A DNA stretch of 22,683 nt from Chitinophagaceae bacterium (GCA_003526435.1 DPWF01000028.1:2333-25015); one strand, 5' to 3'; positions 1-9,118 are shown, numbered from the stretch's first letter. The notes: generated by a model not told the origin, from the letters alone. Numbers and translations are program-made.

Positions 1-1394
1 CTGCTTTTTTGGAAGCCATCGCTGAAGAAATTTTACTGATTGGCGATGCTCTGCTCGAACGAACCCATCTTGAAACAGGATTACCCCTGGCAAGGTTAAC
101 AGGTGAGAGAGACAGAACCATGAACCAGTTAAAGCTTTTTGCAGCTTTACTCAGAGAAGGTTCATGGGCCGATGCTGTTATAGATACGGCTTTACCCGAT
201 CGTAAACCTTTGCCACGATCAGATTTACGCAGGTTGCTGCAACCTGTTGGTCCGGTTGTGGTCTTTGCCGCGAGTAATTTTCCGTTTGCTTTTTCTACTG
301 CCGGTGGAGATACGGCGTCTGCATTAGCTGCGGGTTGTCCCGTACTTGTAAAGGCGCATAGTTCACATGCGGGCACCAATGAACTGATGGCATCAGCCAT
401 ACAGGCTGCTGCAAAAAAAACAGGTATGCCCGATGGTGTATTTTCATCACTCAATGGTGAAGGGGCAACCTTAGGTCAGAAGCTGGCCATGGAACCTTCC
501 ATAAAAGCCATTGGATTTACCGGCTCATACCGTGCCGGTATGGCATTGTATGCAACGGTAACACAGAAAAGAAAAGAACCAATACCATTGTATGCTGAAA
601 TGAGCAGCATCAATCCCGTGGTACTTTTACCGGAAACACTTGCAGCCAGAACAAGCGAAACGGCTGCGGCTATTGCAGGATCAATGACGCTTGGTGTAGG
701 CCAGTTTTGTACAAATCCTGGTTTATTGTTTGTGATTAAATCACGCACTACAGATGCTTTCACCGAATCACTTGTAGCTGCACTGTCTAATGCAGCAGCA
801 GGTACCATGCTGAACCAGGCCATCTGCAAAAGTTATTACAACGATCGTAGTAAAACGGCACAGGCAAAAGGAGTGAAACAATTATATTCCGGAGAAGATC
901 TGTCTTCATCTTATAAAGCAAGCCCTGCATTATTATCTGTATCAGCAACTGATTTTATGGCAGATACATCTTTGCAGGATGAGGTTTTTGGTCCCTGTTC
1001 CATGCTGGTGGTGTGTGATGATAAAGCACAACTGGATGCTGCCCTGAAAACCCTGCATGGACAATTAACCGGTTCTGTATTCGGTAACACCGAAGAATTA
1101 ACCACATATACTTCAACGATCGATATTTTGCAGCAGAAGGTTGGACGACTCATCTTCAACAATGTTCCAACGGGTGTGGAAGTTTGTCATGCCATGGTGC
1201 ATGGAGGTCCTTTCCCGTCAACAACAGATGCAAGAACAACTTCTGTTGGAACCGAGGCGATCAGGAGATTTGTTCGACCTGTTTGTTACCAGGACTGTCC
1301 GCAAAATCTGTTGCCTTTATACCTGCAGGATAAAAATGAAGCAGGTATTATGCGTAAAGTAAACGGCACATATACCAGGGAACCGATTGTTTAG
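1..1394 (+). CDS. Alpha-ketoglutarate semialdehyde dehydrogenase (2,5-dioxovalerate dehydrogenase), 5'-truncated by window edge
   Basis: An NAD(P)+-dependent aldehyde dehydrogenase of the type that oxidises alpha-ketoglutarate semialdehyde to alpha-ketoglutarate, the last step of hydroxyproline and some sugar-acid catabolism. The reading frame is open to the left edge: codons before the TTG at position 9 still read Ala-Phe, so the true start lies upstream and roughly 60 residues are missing compared with the usual ~525. Counting from the TTG at position 9, the visible motifs are the SNFPFAFS segment (catalytic Asn90), FTGS near 170-173, the general-base Glu197 in YAEMSSINP and the nucleophile Cys234 in GQFCTNPG. 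The GERxRT motif near the start and the AEMSSxNP motif are typical of the KGSADH branch rather than of generic aldehyde dehydrogenases. It lies 23 bases before the hydroxyproline epimerase gene, which supports a hydroxyproline role over a sugar-acid role. The cytoplasmic location is inferred from the lack of any export signal in the visible part. Confidence 0.9.
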   Translation, partial: AFLEAIAEEILLIGDALLERTHLETGLPLARLTGERDRTMNQLKLFAALLREGSWADAVIDTALPDRKPLPRSDLRRLLQPVGPVVVFAASNFPFAFSTAGGDTASALAAGCPVLVKAHSSHAGTNELMASAIQAAAKKTGMPDGVFSSLNGEGATLGQKLAMEPSIKAIGFTGSYRAGMALYATVTQKRKEPIPLYAEMSSINPVVLLPETLAARTSETAAAIAGSMTLGVGQFCTNPGLLFVIKSRTTDAFTESLVAALSNAAAGTMLNQAICKSYYNDRSKTAQAKGVKQLYSGEDLSSSYKASPALLSVSATDFMADTSLQDEVFGPCSMLVVCDDKAQLDAALKTLHGQLTGSVFGNTEELTTYTSTIDILQQKVGRLIFNNVPTGVEVCHAMVHGGPFPSTTDARTTSVGTEAIRRFVRPVCYQDCPQNLLPLYLQDKNEAGIMRKVNGTYTREPIV

Positions 1395-1417
1395 TTTTTG
1401 AATTTGATTATTATCAG

Positions 1418-2419
1418 ATGGCACATAAAAAATTTTTCTGCATAGATGCGCATACCTGTGGTAACCCGGTTCGTCTGGTAGCAGGTGGCGGTCCATTACT
1501 GGAAGGAAATTCCATGATGGAAAAAAGATTGCATTTTCTGGCTCAATATGACTGGATCAGAAAAGGATTGATGTTTGAGCCAAGAGGGCATGACATGATG
1601 AGTGGAAGTATTCTCTATCCGCCACATGATCCGCAAAATGATATTGGCGTATTGTTTATTGAAACCAGTGGCTGTTTACCCATGTGTGGTCACGGAACCA
1701 TTGGTACCATTACAATTGCCATTGAAGAAGGATTGGTTATTCCGAAACAACCCGGTCAGCTACGAATTGAAACACCCGCAGGTTTAGTACTCATTGAATA
1801 CAAACAAGAAGGGAAAAAAGTAAAGTCGGTAAAATTAACCAATGTTCCTGCCTTCCTGTATGCTGCTGATCTTGAAGTGGAATGCCCTGATCTGGGTACG
1901 ATTAAAGTGGATGTGGCTTATGGTGGGAATTTTTATGCCATTGTAGATCCGCAGACCAATTTCGCGGGTATTGAGAATCATACCGCCGACCAACTGATTT
2001 CCTGGAGCCGTGTTTGCAGGCAAAGACTCAATGAAAAATATTCTTTTATCCACCCTGAAAATGAAAATATCAAGGGGTTAAGTCATTTGTTGTGGACGGG
2101 TAAAACATTATCGCCATCATCTACTGCAAGAAACGCTGTTTTTTATGGAGACAAAGCTATTGATCGCTCTCCCTGTGGAACAGGAACTTCTGCAAGAATG
2201 GCGCAATGGTATGCTAAAGGAAAGCTGAAGAAGGGAGATGAGTTTATACATGAAAGTATTATCGGCTCAACATTCACGGGAAGAATTGAAGCAGAAACAA
2301 CTGTAAATGGTCAACCTGCTATTGTTCCCAGTATCGAAGGCTGGGCCATTGTTACTGGATACAACACGATTATTATAGACGATGAAGACCCATACGCACA
2401 TGGGTTTCAGGTTATCTGA
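1418..2419 (+). CDS. 4-hydroxyproline 2-epimerase (proline racemase family)
   Basis: A cofactor-free epimerase, 333 residues, that interconverts trans-4-hydroxy-L-proline and cis-4-hydroxy-D-proline, the entry step of bacterial hydroxyproline catabolism. Both catalytic cysteines of the proline racemase fold are present: Cys90 in the MCGHGTIG motif and Cys253 in DRSPCGTGTSA. A Cys/Cys pair fits an epimerase or racemase. The related trans-3-hydroxy-L-proline dehydratases usually carry Ser or Thr at the first position, so that alternative is less likely. The full-length ATG start is 23 bases after the dehydrogenase stop, and the next gene starts 19 bases downstream, which indicates co-transcription. 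Proline racemase itself shares these motifs. The hydroxyproline assignment rests on the two flanking pathway enzymes. No signal peptide, so the enzyme is cytoplasmic. Confidence 0.9.
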   Translation: MAHKKFFCIDAHTCGNPVRLVAGGGPLLEGNSMMEKRLHFLAQYDWIRKGLMFEPRGHDMMSGSILYPPHDPQNDIGVLFIETSGCLPMCGHGTIGTITIAIEEGLVIPKQPGQLRIETPAGLVLIEYKQEGKKVKSVKLTNVPAFLYAADLEVECPDLGTIKVDVAYGGNFYAIVDPQTNFAGIENHTADQLISWSRVCRQRLNEKYSFIHPENENIKGLSHLLWTGKTLSPSSTARNAVFYGDKAIDRSPCGTGTSARMAQWYAKGKLKKGDEFIHESIIGSTFTGRIEAETTVNGQPAIVPSIEGWAIVTGYNTIIIDDEDPYAHGFQVI

Positions 2420-2438
2420 TTCTTGAATTGATAGATGT

Positions 2439-3683
2439 ATGAAAGTAGTTATTATTGGTGGAGGTATTATTGGATTAAGTTCGGCTTACTATCTCGTACA
2501 GGAAGGATGGGATGTGACTATTGTTGATAAAACAGATCTTACCGATAGCTGTTCTTATGGTAATCTGGGTATGATTGTGCCAAGTCACTTCGTGCCATTG
2601 GCTGCACCAGGTATTGTGGCACAAGGTATTCGCTGGATGTTTAATTCAAAGAGCCCCTTTTATGTGAAACCTTCACTGAGTGGACAGTTGATTAACTGGG
2701 GATTGAAATTCATTAAATCTGCGAACGAAACAAACGTAAAAAAATCGGCCAGACCACTCACAGATATTAATCTGCTGAGTAAGAAATTATATGAGGACCT
2801 GAGCAGTCAGCCAGGTTTTGATTTCGCTTTTGAGAAAAAGGGAATCATTATGTATTACAAAACGGAGAAAGTAGGGGAAGAAGAAATTCATATGGCTGAA
2901 ACGGCCAGGGGTATGGGGCTCGATGTAGAAGCGCTTTCGGCAGAACAGGCACAGGCACTCGAACCGCATGTAAAACTGGATGTGCTGGGAGCCGTACACT
3001 ATCGTTGTGATGCACATCTCTATCCAAATAAACTGAATGAACAACTCATTCAGTACCTGAAACAGAAGGGTGTTCGTTTTGTAACAGGTAAACCGGTTAA
3101 ACAGATCAACAGTAAAGCCAATAAAATTATTTCAGTACAGGTGGGCGAACAGTTGATAGGTGGAGATGTATTTGTAATGGCCGCCGGTTCATGGATGCCG
3201 GCTTTATTACAAATGGCAGGCTTGCAATTGCCATTGATGCCAGGTAAAGGATATTCTTTTACGCATAAGAATACAACTAACAAGTTACAGGTGCCATCTA
3301 TTTTATGTGAAGCCCGTGTAGCTATTACACCCATGGGCAATGATTTACGTTTTGGTGGTACCATGGAAATTGCACCGATCAATGATCGTATTAATATGAA
3401 TCGTGTTCAGGGTATTGTAGAATCGGTACCTGCTTACTTACCTGGACTTTCCATTGAAATGCCCAGACGGGAAGAAGTATGGTATGGTTTCAGACCCTGT
3501 TCGCCTGATGGGTTGCCCTATATTGGTTATGGTGTTAAATACGATAACATGTTGTATGCGGGCGGTCATGCCATGATGGGGTTAAGCCTTGGACCGGCAA
3601 CCGGCAAACTGATAGCCGAACTTGCTTTACAAAAACCAACAACGATTGATATAAAAGCATTTGATCCAACAAGGTTCGATTAA
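2439..3683 (+). CDS. FAD-dependent D-amino-acid dehydrogenase, probably cis-4-hydroxy-D-proline dehydrogenase
   Basis: A DadA-like flavoprotein oxidoreductase of 414 residues. The N-terminus begins at once with a Rossmann FAD-binding motif (GGGIIGLSSAYYL, residues 7-19), with an acidic residue, Asp30, at the end of the second beta strand (VDK). The C-terminal FAD-contacting region reads YAGGHAMMGLSLGPATGK. In the known pathway this family oxidises cis-4-hydroxy-D-proline, the epimerase product, to pyrroline-4-hydroxy-2-carboxylate and passes electrons to the respiratory chain. The gene starts 19 bases after the epimerase gene, which argues strongly for that substrate. A general D-alanine or D-proline dehydrogenase cannot be excluded from sequence alone. 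The following deaminase/dehydratase of the pathway (a DapA-family protein) is not in this window. Confidence 0.85.
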   Translation: MKVVIIGGGIIGLSSAYYLVQEGWDVTIVDKTDLTDSCSYGNLGMIVPSHFVPLAAPGIVAQGIRWMFNSKSPFYVKPSLSGQLINWGLKFIKSANETNVKKSARPLTDINLLSKKLYEDLSSQPGFDFAFEKKGIIMYYKTEKVGEEEIHMAETARGMGLDVEALSAEQAQALEPHVKLDVLGAVHYRCDAHLYPNKLNEQLIQYLKQKGVRFVTGKPVKQINSKANKIISVQVGEQLIGGDVFVMAAGSWMPALLQMAGLQLPLMPGKGYSFTHKNTTNKLQVPSILCEARVAITPMGNDLRFGGTMEIAPINDRINMNRVQGIVESVPAYLPGLSIEMPRREEVWYGFRPCSPDGLPYIGYGVKYDNMLYAGGHAMMGLSLGPATGKLIAELALQKPTTIDIKAFDPTRFD

Positions 3684-3706
3684 TTGTCAACACCCAAAAC
3701 AGCTAT

Positions 3707-5494
3707 ATGAAAAAACACACCTACTCTTTTTTGTTGTTGCTGACTGTAAGCACTGCATGTACAGTGATGCAGGAAGCTACAGCCCAGGTATCAAAAGAAG
3801 CATATGTTCCATGTCAGGAAATGCCATCACTGATACAGGGCTTTGCAACAGATAACAGAACATTAAACAGGTTTTATACACCCGCAGTCAACAGAGGAGG
3901 TGGTGGAGGTTTTGGTGGTGGCGGTGATGCTGCAGTGGGTTCTCCCGAAAGAAACCAGCGCTTACAGCAACTGGTAAAAGATTACCAGAAAAAACTGGCA
4001 GCGGTAAACTTTAAAGGACTTTCACAGGAGTGTAAAGTAGATTATATTCTTTTCAAAAGAGATCTTGAAGACAGGGCCCAGCAATTACAGACTGAAGAAG
4101 CCGAGGTAAAAAAGATTATCAAATGGATGCCTTTTGCCGGTAAAATTTATGCGCTGGAACAAAGCCGTCGCAGGGGCCATCAACCTAATGGTGAGCTAGT
4201 AGCGAAAGAGTGGGCTGCTATTATTATCGAAATAAAAGACCTGCAAGCCAAACTAAAAGCAGAAAAAGTAATTGATCCTGAATCTGTTTTTACAGCAGGT
4301 GAATTAATCAACAATATTAAAACCGCCGCGCTAAGTGTATATGAATTTTACAATGGTTACGACCCGATGTTCACCTGGTGGGTACCTACGGTTCATAAAT
4401 CATTGGATGAAGCCTTGACTGCCTATGCTAATGTATGGAAAAGCAAGGCCAGCAGTGGTTTAACGGCTACGGATAATAGCGGCATTGTAGGTGTACAGGC
4501 AGGCAGAGACAACCTCGTGAAACAATTACAACGCGAAATGATTCCTTATACACCAGAGGAATTGATTGATATTGCCAATAAAGAATTTGCATGGTGCGAC
4601 GCAGAGATGTTGAAAGCTGCCAAGGAAATGGGTTTTGGTAATGATTGGAAAGCAGCACAGGAAAAAGTGAAAAATATGTATGTGCCTGCAGGTAAACAAC
4701 CTGAAGCCATTCTGAAACTGTACACTGAATCAATTGATTTTCTTAAAAAGAATAACCTCATTACCATTCCACCACTGGCAGAAGAAACATGGGGTATGAT
4801 GATGATGTCTCCTGAACGTCAGTTGGTGAACCCCTTCTTTTTGGGTGGGTCTGATATCATTATTTCTTATCCTACCAATACCATGGCATATGAAGACAGA
4901 ATGATGAGTATGCGTGGTAATAACCCTCATTTTTCAAAAGCAACTGTACACCATGAGTTGATTGCGGGTCACAACCTGCAGCAGTTTATGAATTCACGTA
5001 ACAGAACCTATCGCAATTTCGGAACACCTTTCTGGACTGAAGGATGGGCACTTTACTGGGAGCTGATTTTATGGGATATGCAATTTGCCAAAACACCGGA
5101 AGACAGAATCGGTATGTTGTTCTGGCATATGCACCGTTGCGCAAGAATTATTTTCTCTCTGAATTATCATATGGGTAAATGGACACCTCAACAGTGTATT
5201 GATTTTCTTGTTGACCGCGTAGGTCATGAACGCGCCAATGCAGAAGGTGAAGTGCGTCGTTCATTTACCGGAAGATATCCGCCATTGTATCAACTGGCTT
5301 ATTTAACAGGTGGCCGTCAATTCTATGCATTGAAAAAAGAGCTGGTAGACAGTGGTAAAATGTCTTACAAACAGTACCATGATGCAGTGATCACCATGAA
5401 TGCCATGCCTGTTGAAATGGTGAGGGCTATTCTTACCGGTCAGCCATTAACGGAAGATTTTAAAACAAACTGGAGATTTTATAACGAAAAATAA
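3707..5494 (+). CDS. Secreted DUF885-family metallopeptidase-like protein
   Basis: A 595-residue protein resembling the DUF885 family of predicted zinc peptidases. The diagnostic metal site reads HELIAGH (His416, Glu417, His422), the counterpart of the family HExxPGH motif with Ala in place of Pro. The second family motif, FWTEGWALYWE, follows at 442-452 and supplies the likely third ligand, Glu445. A signal peptide covers about residues 1-27 (MKKHTYSFLLLL core, likely cut after TATAQ-like residues). A Cys at 18 makes a weak lipobox, so a lipoprotein is possible but less likely. A glycine-rich tract (residues 64-73) separates the leader from the folded part and looks like a flexible linker. 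The gene lies 23 bases after the D-hydroxyproline dehydrogenase gene and 35 before the GH31 gene. An exported peptidase between amino-acid catabolic genes and a glycosidase suggests action on a glycopeptide. The exact specificity is unknown. Confidence 0.85.
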   Translation: MKKHTYSFLLLLTVSTACTVMQEATAQVSKEAYVPCQEMPSLIQGFATDNRTLNRFYTPAVNRGGGGGFGGGGDAAVGSPERNQRLQQLVKDYQKKLAAVNFKGLSQECKVDYILFKRDLEDRAQQLQTEEAEVKKIIKWMPFAGKIYALEQSRRRGHQPNGELVAKEWAAIIIEIKDLQAKLKAEKVIDPESVFTAGELINNIKTAALSVYEFYNGYDPMFTWWVPTVHKSLDEALTAYANVWKSKASSGLTATDNSGIVGVQAGRDNLVKQLQREMIPYTPEELIDIANKEFAWCDAEMLKAAKEMGFGNDWKAAQEKVKNMYVPAGKQPEAILKLYTESIDFLKKNNLITIPPLAEETWGMMMMSPERQLVNPFFLGGSDIIISYPTNTMAYEDRMMSMRGNNPHFSKATVHHELIAGHNLQQFMNSRNRTYRNFGTPFWTEGWALYWELILWDMQFAKTPEDRIGMLFWHMHRCARIIFSLNYHMGKWTPQQCIDFLVDRVGHERANAEGEVRRSFTGRYPPLYQLAYLTGGRQFYALKKELVDSGKMSYKQYHDAVITMNAMPVEMVRAILTGQPLTEDFKTNWRFYNEK

Positions 5495-5529
5495 CAGTCA
5501 ACGCCTGTTATTCACTTAATCTCTATTTT

Positions 5530-7857
5530 ATGAAAGCAAAATCTTTCATCAGGCAGTGTATTGCCCTTAGCCTGATACTGACAACCTGTTTTGCAGAAGC
5601 ACAACAGGTAACAACTTCAAATGCAGAAGCAGCGGAACTGTTGATCAGTAAATCCGGCGAACATGCTATCCGCATTACGTTAAAACCCGTTTCTTACACT
5701 AAACCATTGCCACTTAACCCGGCGCTGGTAAGCAATGCATCGTCAGACCCTGTTTTGAAACTTCGTTCCGTTGAAAAGGAAGTTCATCAGACAATTGGCA
5801 AATTACAAGTCAGTATAACGGCAAATCCTTTAACGGTAAAAGTTTTTAACCGGCAACAGCAACTTATTCAGCAACTCGTGTTTCAGAAAAATGGCTGGAT
5901 AGCTTTTGATTTGAAAGGAAAAGAAAAAGTATTGGGGATGGGTGAAGGTGGTCCCAAACCGGTACGTGGTGTAAACTGGAGAAACAGTATTGTTCAATTC
6001 GATCGGCGTGGTTCAATGGATAGTATGCAACCACGCTGGCAGGGCGATGCCTATGGTTCAAGAAATCCGGTGGCTACGTTATTAGGTACCAGTGGGTGGG
6101 GGCTTTTTGTGGCAACACCATGGGTGCTTGTTGATATGCGCGCAACTGATAAAGGCTATTTTATTCCTTATAAACCACCAGTAACCGCGGGTCAGTCGCA
6201 AACGCAGCGTAACCAGGGTCAAAATTTAGGAAAAGGGTTGCCGCCGGTAAGTGAAATGGTGGATGGACTGTATGATGTATTTGTATTCGATGCAACAGAT
6301 CCAACGGTAATGATGCAACAGTATACGGCTATTACCGGCCCTGCAGTTATGCCACCTAAATGGGCATTGGGTTACATGCAGTCGCACCGTACTTTGCAGG
6401 ATGATTACCAGATGACATCTATTGTAGATACTTTTCGGATGAAGAAAATTCCAATTGATGCAGTGATTTACCTCGGAACCGGATTTACACCAAGAGGATG
6501 GAATAAAATGCAACCATCATTTGAATTCAATCCTGAAGTATTTAAGCGCGATCCAAAAACAGTGATAGATGCTTTTCATCAGCATAAAACAAAACTGGTA
6601 TTGCATATGGTTCCCTGGGATCGTGATGAGTTACCCACTTTATACGGATCAATTCCTGCCAAAAAAGAGGAATCCACCACTTCACTCTCACATATAGCCA
6701 ATTATTGGAAACAACATGAGGGCCTCGTAAAAATGGGCGTTGATGCTTTCTGGCCCGATGAAGGAGACTGGTTCAATTTGCATGAACGCATAAAACGCCA
6801 TCAGTTGTATTATCAGGGACATTTATCAGCCAATCCCAAACTGCGCCCCTGGAGTCTTCATCGTAATGGTTATCCGGGTATTGCGCAATGGGGTGGCTGG
6901 GTATGGTCGGGCGATACGGAATCATCATGGAAAACACTGGAGGCGCAGATAGCAGTGGGTATTAATTATTCACTTAGCATTGCACCTTTCTGGGGTTCTG
7001 ATATTGGTGGATTTTATCCGGCAGAAGATTATAGTGGTGAAATGTATGCACGCTGGCACCAGTTTGCTGCATTCAACGCATCGTTCCGTTCACATGGAAG
7101 AACATGGTGGTTACATCTTCCATGGGGTTGGGGCCTAAGTAGTATGGGGCCAAAAGAAAACAGAAATAATCCGCCGGAATCAGCACTCAATGATCCAACT
7201 ATTGAACCTGTTATTAAACAGTACAATGAATTGCGTTACCAGCTAATGCCATACACATACACACTTGCATGGGAGGCAAGAACAAAAGGACTTCCCATGA
7301 TGCGTGCATTGTGGCTGCACTATCCGAAAGACAGTACAGCAGCGGGTATTGGTGATCAGTTTTTGTGGGGAAAGGAAATGATGGTGGCACCGGTATATGA
7401 GAAACAGGCAAAAACAAGATCTGTTTACCTGCCGGAAGGTATTTGGTACGACTGGTGGACAAATGAAAAAACAAATGGGGGAAGAAGGGTAATCAAACAG
7501 ATTGATCTTTCCATCATGCCCTTGTATATAAAGGCAGGCGCTATTATTCCGGTTGATACAGTGAAGCAATATGTAGATGAAAAAACAACTGCCCCACTCC
7601 GTTTAAAAATTTATACCGGAGCCGATGGCGCATTTGTTTTGTATGAAGATGATGGTGTGAGCCAGGATTATTTGACAGGGAAATCAAGAACCATTGCTTT
7701 TAACTGGAACAATAAAACGGAAACACTTACTATTGACCCTATAATTAAACCGGGAGGATTGAAACACGAGCCCAGGACATTTATGGTAGAGTGGGTTGCT
7801 GAAGGGAAAGTGAAGCTCGTAAAATTCAATGCTGCAAAACAGCAGATCAAATTATAA
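5530..7857 (+). CDS. Secreted glycoside hydrolase family 31 enzyme
   Basis: A 775-residue retaining alpha-glycosidase of family GH31. A signal peptide spans about residues 1-25 (IALSLILTTCFAEAQ). A beta-sandwich N-terminal region (to about 265) precedes the (beta/alpha)8 catalytic domain, about 270-600, which opens with PPKWALGYMQSHRT. The likely nucleophile is Asp410 in DAFWPDEGDW, and the likely acid/base is Asp462 in WSGDTESSW. The conserved FWGSDIGGF and the C-terminal beta domains (LPEGIWYDWWT, IYTGADGAFVLYEDDG) follow. The nucleophile segment WPDEGD differs from the WNDMNE form of common alpha-glucosidases, so the substrate should not be assumed. The family includes alpha-glucosidases, alpha-xylosidases, alpha-galactosidases and transglycosylases. 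Its place between a peptidase gene and a cytochrome gene in a hydroxyproline cluster would suit removal of an alpha-sugar from a glycoprotein, which is an inference. Confidence 0.9.
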   Translation: MKAKSFIRQCIALSLILTTCFAEAQQVTTSNAEAAELLISKSGEHAIRITLKPVSYTKPLPLNPALVSNASSDPVLKLRSVEKEVHQTIGKLQVSITANPLTVKVFNRQQQLIQQLVFQKNGWIAFDLKGKEKVLGMGEGGPKPVRGVNWRNSIVQFDRRGSMDSMQPRWQGDAYGSRNPVATLLGTSGWGLFVATPWVLVDMRATDKGYFIPYKPPVTAGQSQTQRNQGQNLGKGLPPVSEMVDGLYDVFVFDATDPTVMMQQYTAITGPAVMPPKWALGYMQSHRTLQDDYQMTSIVDTFRMKKIPIDAVIYLGTGFTPRGWNKMQPSFEFNPEVFKRDPKTVIDAFHQHKTKLVLHMVPWDRDELPTLYGSIPAKKEESTTSLSHIANYWKQHEGLVKMGVDAFWPDEGDWFNLHERIKRHQLYYQGHLSANPKLRPWSLHRNGYPGIAQWGGWVWSGDTESSWKTLEAQIAVGINYSLSIAPFWGSDIGGFYPAEDYSGEMYARWHQFAAFNASFRSHGRTWWLHLPWGWGLSSMGPKENRNNPPESALNDPTIEPVIKQYNELRYQLMPYTYTLAWEARTKGLPMMRALWLHYPKDSTAAGIGDQFLWGKEMMVAPVYEKQAKTRSVYLPEGIWYDWWTNEKTNGGRRVIKQIDLSIMPLYIKAGAIIPVDTVKQYVDEKTTAPLRLKIYTGADGAFVLYEDDGVSQDYLTGKSRTIAFNWNNKTETLTIDPIIKPGGLKHEPRTFMVEWVAEGKVKLVKFNAAKQQIKL

Positions 7858-7891
7858 TGATTGTAACTTCCTTCTCTAAATACCACAACTG

Positions 7892-9118
7892 ATGTTCAGG
7901 CAAAGATGGATTTTGGTCATATCCTGTTTAGCTGTAACAATAGTTCTGTTTCAGTTTTGTACGCAGGAAAAAAAGATGGTGCAGCAAGACCCGAGAGGAA
8001 TGGGTTATGCCGGCTCGTCATCCTGTATCAGTTGTCATGCCAATATTGTTGATGCATATGCACAAACAGCGCATAGCCGAACTACTACACCTGCCAGTGC
8101 AGAAAATATTGCGGGTAGCTTTCACGCAGACAGTAACCGCTTTCATTACAAGACAGATCTGGAAGTGGTGATGGAAGCAAGGGAGGGAAGATTTTTTCAG
8201 ACAGCGTATGAAGCTGGTCAGCAAAAAACCTCAGTTCCTTTTGATATTGTAATTGGTTCCGGAAGAAAGGCACAAACATTTTTGTATTGGCAGGATAGTA
8301 ATGCCTACCAGTTGCCCGTTACTTATTCTGTTATTGGTAAATGTTGGGTAAACAGCCCGAATTATCCGACAGATCGGGTTCGTTTCGATCGCGTAATTCC
8401 GATTGGCTGTTTTGAATGTCATGCATCATTTGTAGAACGTACCGGTATGCGTGAAGAAAAAGGATATCGTGTTGATCAGTTAAATAAGAACTCGGTTATT
8501 TATGGTATTGATTGTGAAAGATGTCATGGCCCAGCCGCCGCACATGTGGCATACCAGCAGGAGCATCCGGCAGAAAAACTGGCTAAATATATTCTTACCT
8601 ATAAAAATCTTACCAACACACAAAAGATAGAGAATTGTGCCACCTGCCATTCCGGTTTGCGTGAACCTATTCGTTCTCCTTTTCTGTTTAAACCGGGTAA
8701 CCTGCTGAAAGATTTTTATCGACCCGATACCGTTAAACAAGCACCTGCTACATTAGATGTGCATGGCAATCAGTATCAGTTATTGATGGCAAGTAAATGT
8801 TTTAAAGGAGCAGTAGAAACTATGTCATGTGGTACCTGTCACGACCCACATAAGGCAGAGAGGAACGATATGAAAGTTTTTTCAACCCGTTGTATGAGTT
8901 GTCATCAGCAAAATAGTGAACAGTTCTGTAAGATGGCGCCCAAACTAGGGGCCACCATCGTTAATAATTGTATAGATTGTCATATGCCGGCAACAGCATC
9001 AAAACTCATTAGCCTTAAAACAGAACAGGCTGGCACTATTGCCAACCTGGTTCGTTCGCACCTGATCGGGAAATATCCCAACGCAACGGCGCAATATTTA
9101 AAAAGTGTGAGGGATTAG
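7892..9118 (+). CDS. Seven-heme c-type cytochrome, probably lipoprotein
   Basis: A 408-residue multiheme cytochrome c with seven CxxCH heme-attachment motifs: Cys45-His49, Cys173-His177, Cys208-His212, Cys249-His253, Cys313-His317, Cys334-His338 and Cys360-His364. The N-terminal segment (WILVISCLAVTIVLFQFC) is a hydrophobic leader that ends in a Cys at position 23 followed by TQEKK, so the protein is probably a membrane-anchored lipoprotein or signal-anchored protein of the cell envelope. Heme spacing is loose between the first and second sites (over 120 residues) and tighter later, as in cytochrome c554-like multiheme proteins. No catalytic signature for nitrite or hydroxylamine chemistry was recognised. 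The gene is the last of the plus-strand cluster, 34 bases after the GH31 gene, and converges on the permease gene with only 18 bases between stops. Its job in this neighbourhood is unclear; electron transfer is the only safe statement. Confidence 0.88.
   Translation: MFRQRWILVISCLAVTIVLFQFCTQEKKMVQQDPRGMGYAGSSSCISCHANIVDAYAQTAHSRTTTPASAENIAGSFHADSNRFHYKTDLEVVMEAREGRFFQTAYEAGQQKTSVPFDIVIGSGRKAQTFLYWQDSNAYQLPVTYSVIGKCWVNSPNYPTDRVRFDRVIPIGCFECHASFVERTGMREEKGYRVDQLNKNSVIYGIDCERCHGPAAAHVAYQQEHPAEKLAKYILTYKNLTNTQKIENCATCHSGLREPIRSPFLFKPGNLLKDFYRPDTVKQAPATLDVHGNQYQLLMASKCFKGAVETMSCGTCHDPHKAERNDMKVFSTRCMSCHQQNSEQFCKMAPKLGATIVNNCIDCHMPATASKLISLKTEQAGTIANLVRSHLIGKYPNATAQYLKSVRD

Noticed and set aside
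3758..3763. Lipoprotein lipobox in the DUF885 protein (Cys18)
   Set aside because: The -3 residue is Ser rather than a hydrophobic one, and a better signal-peptidase site follows near residue 27; left as a minor alternative.
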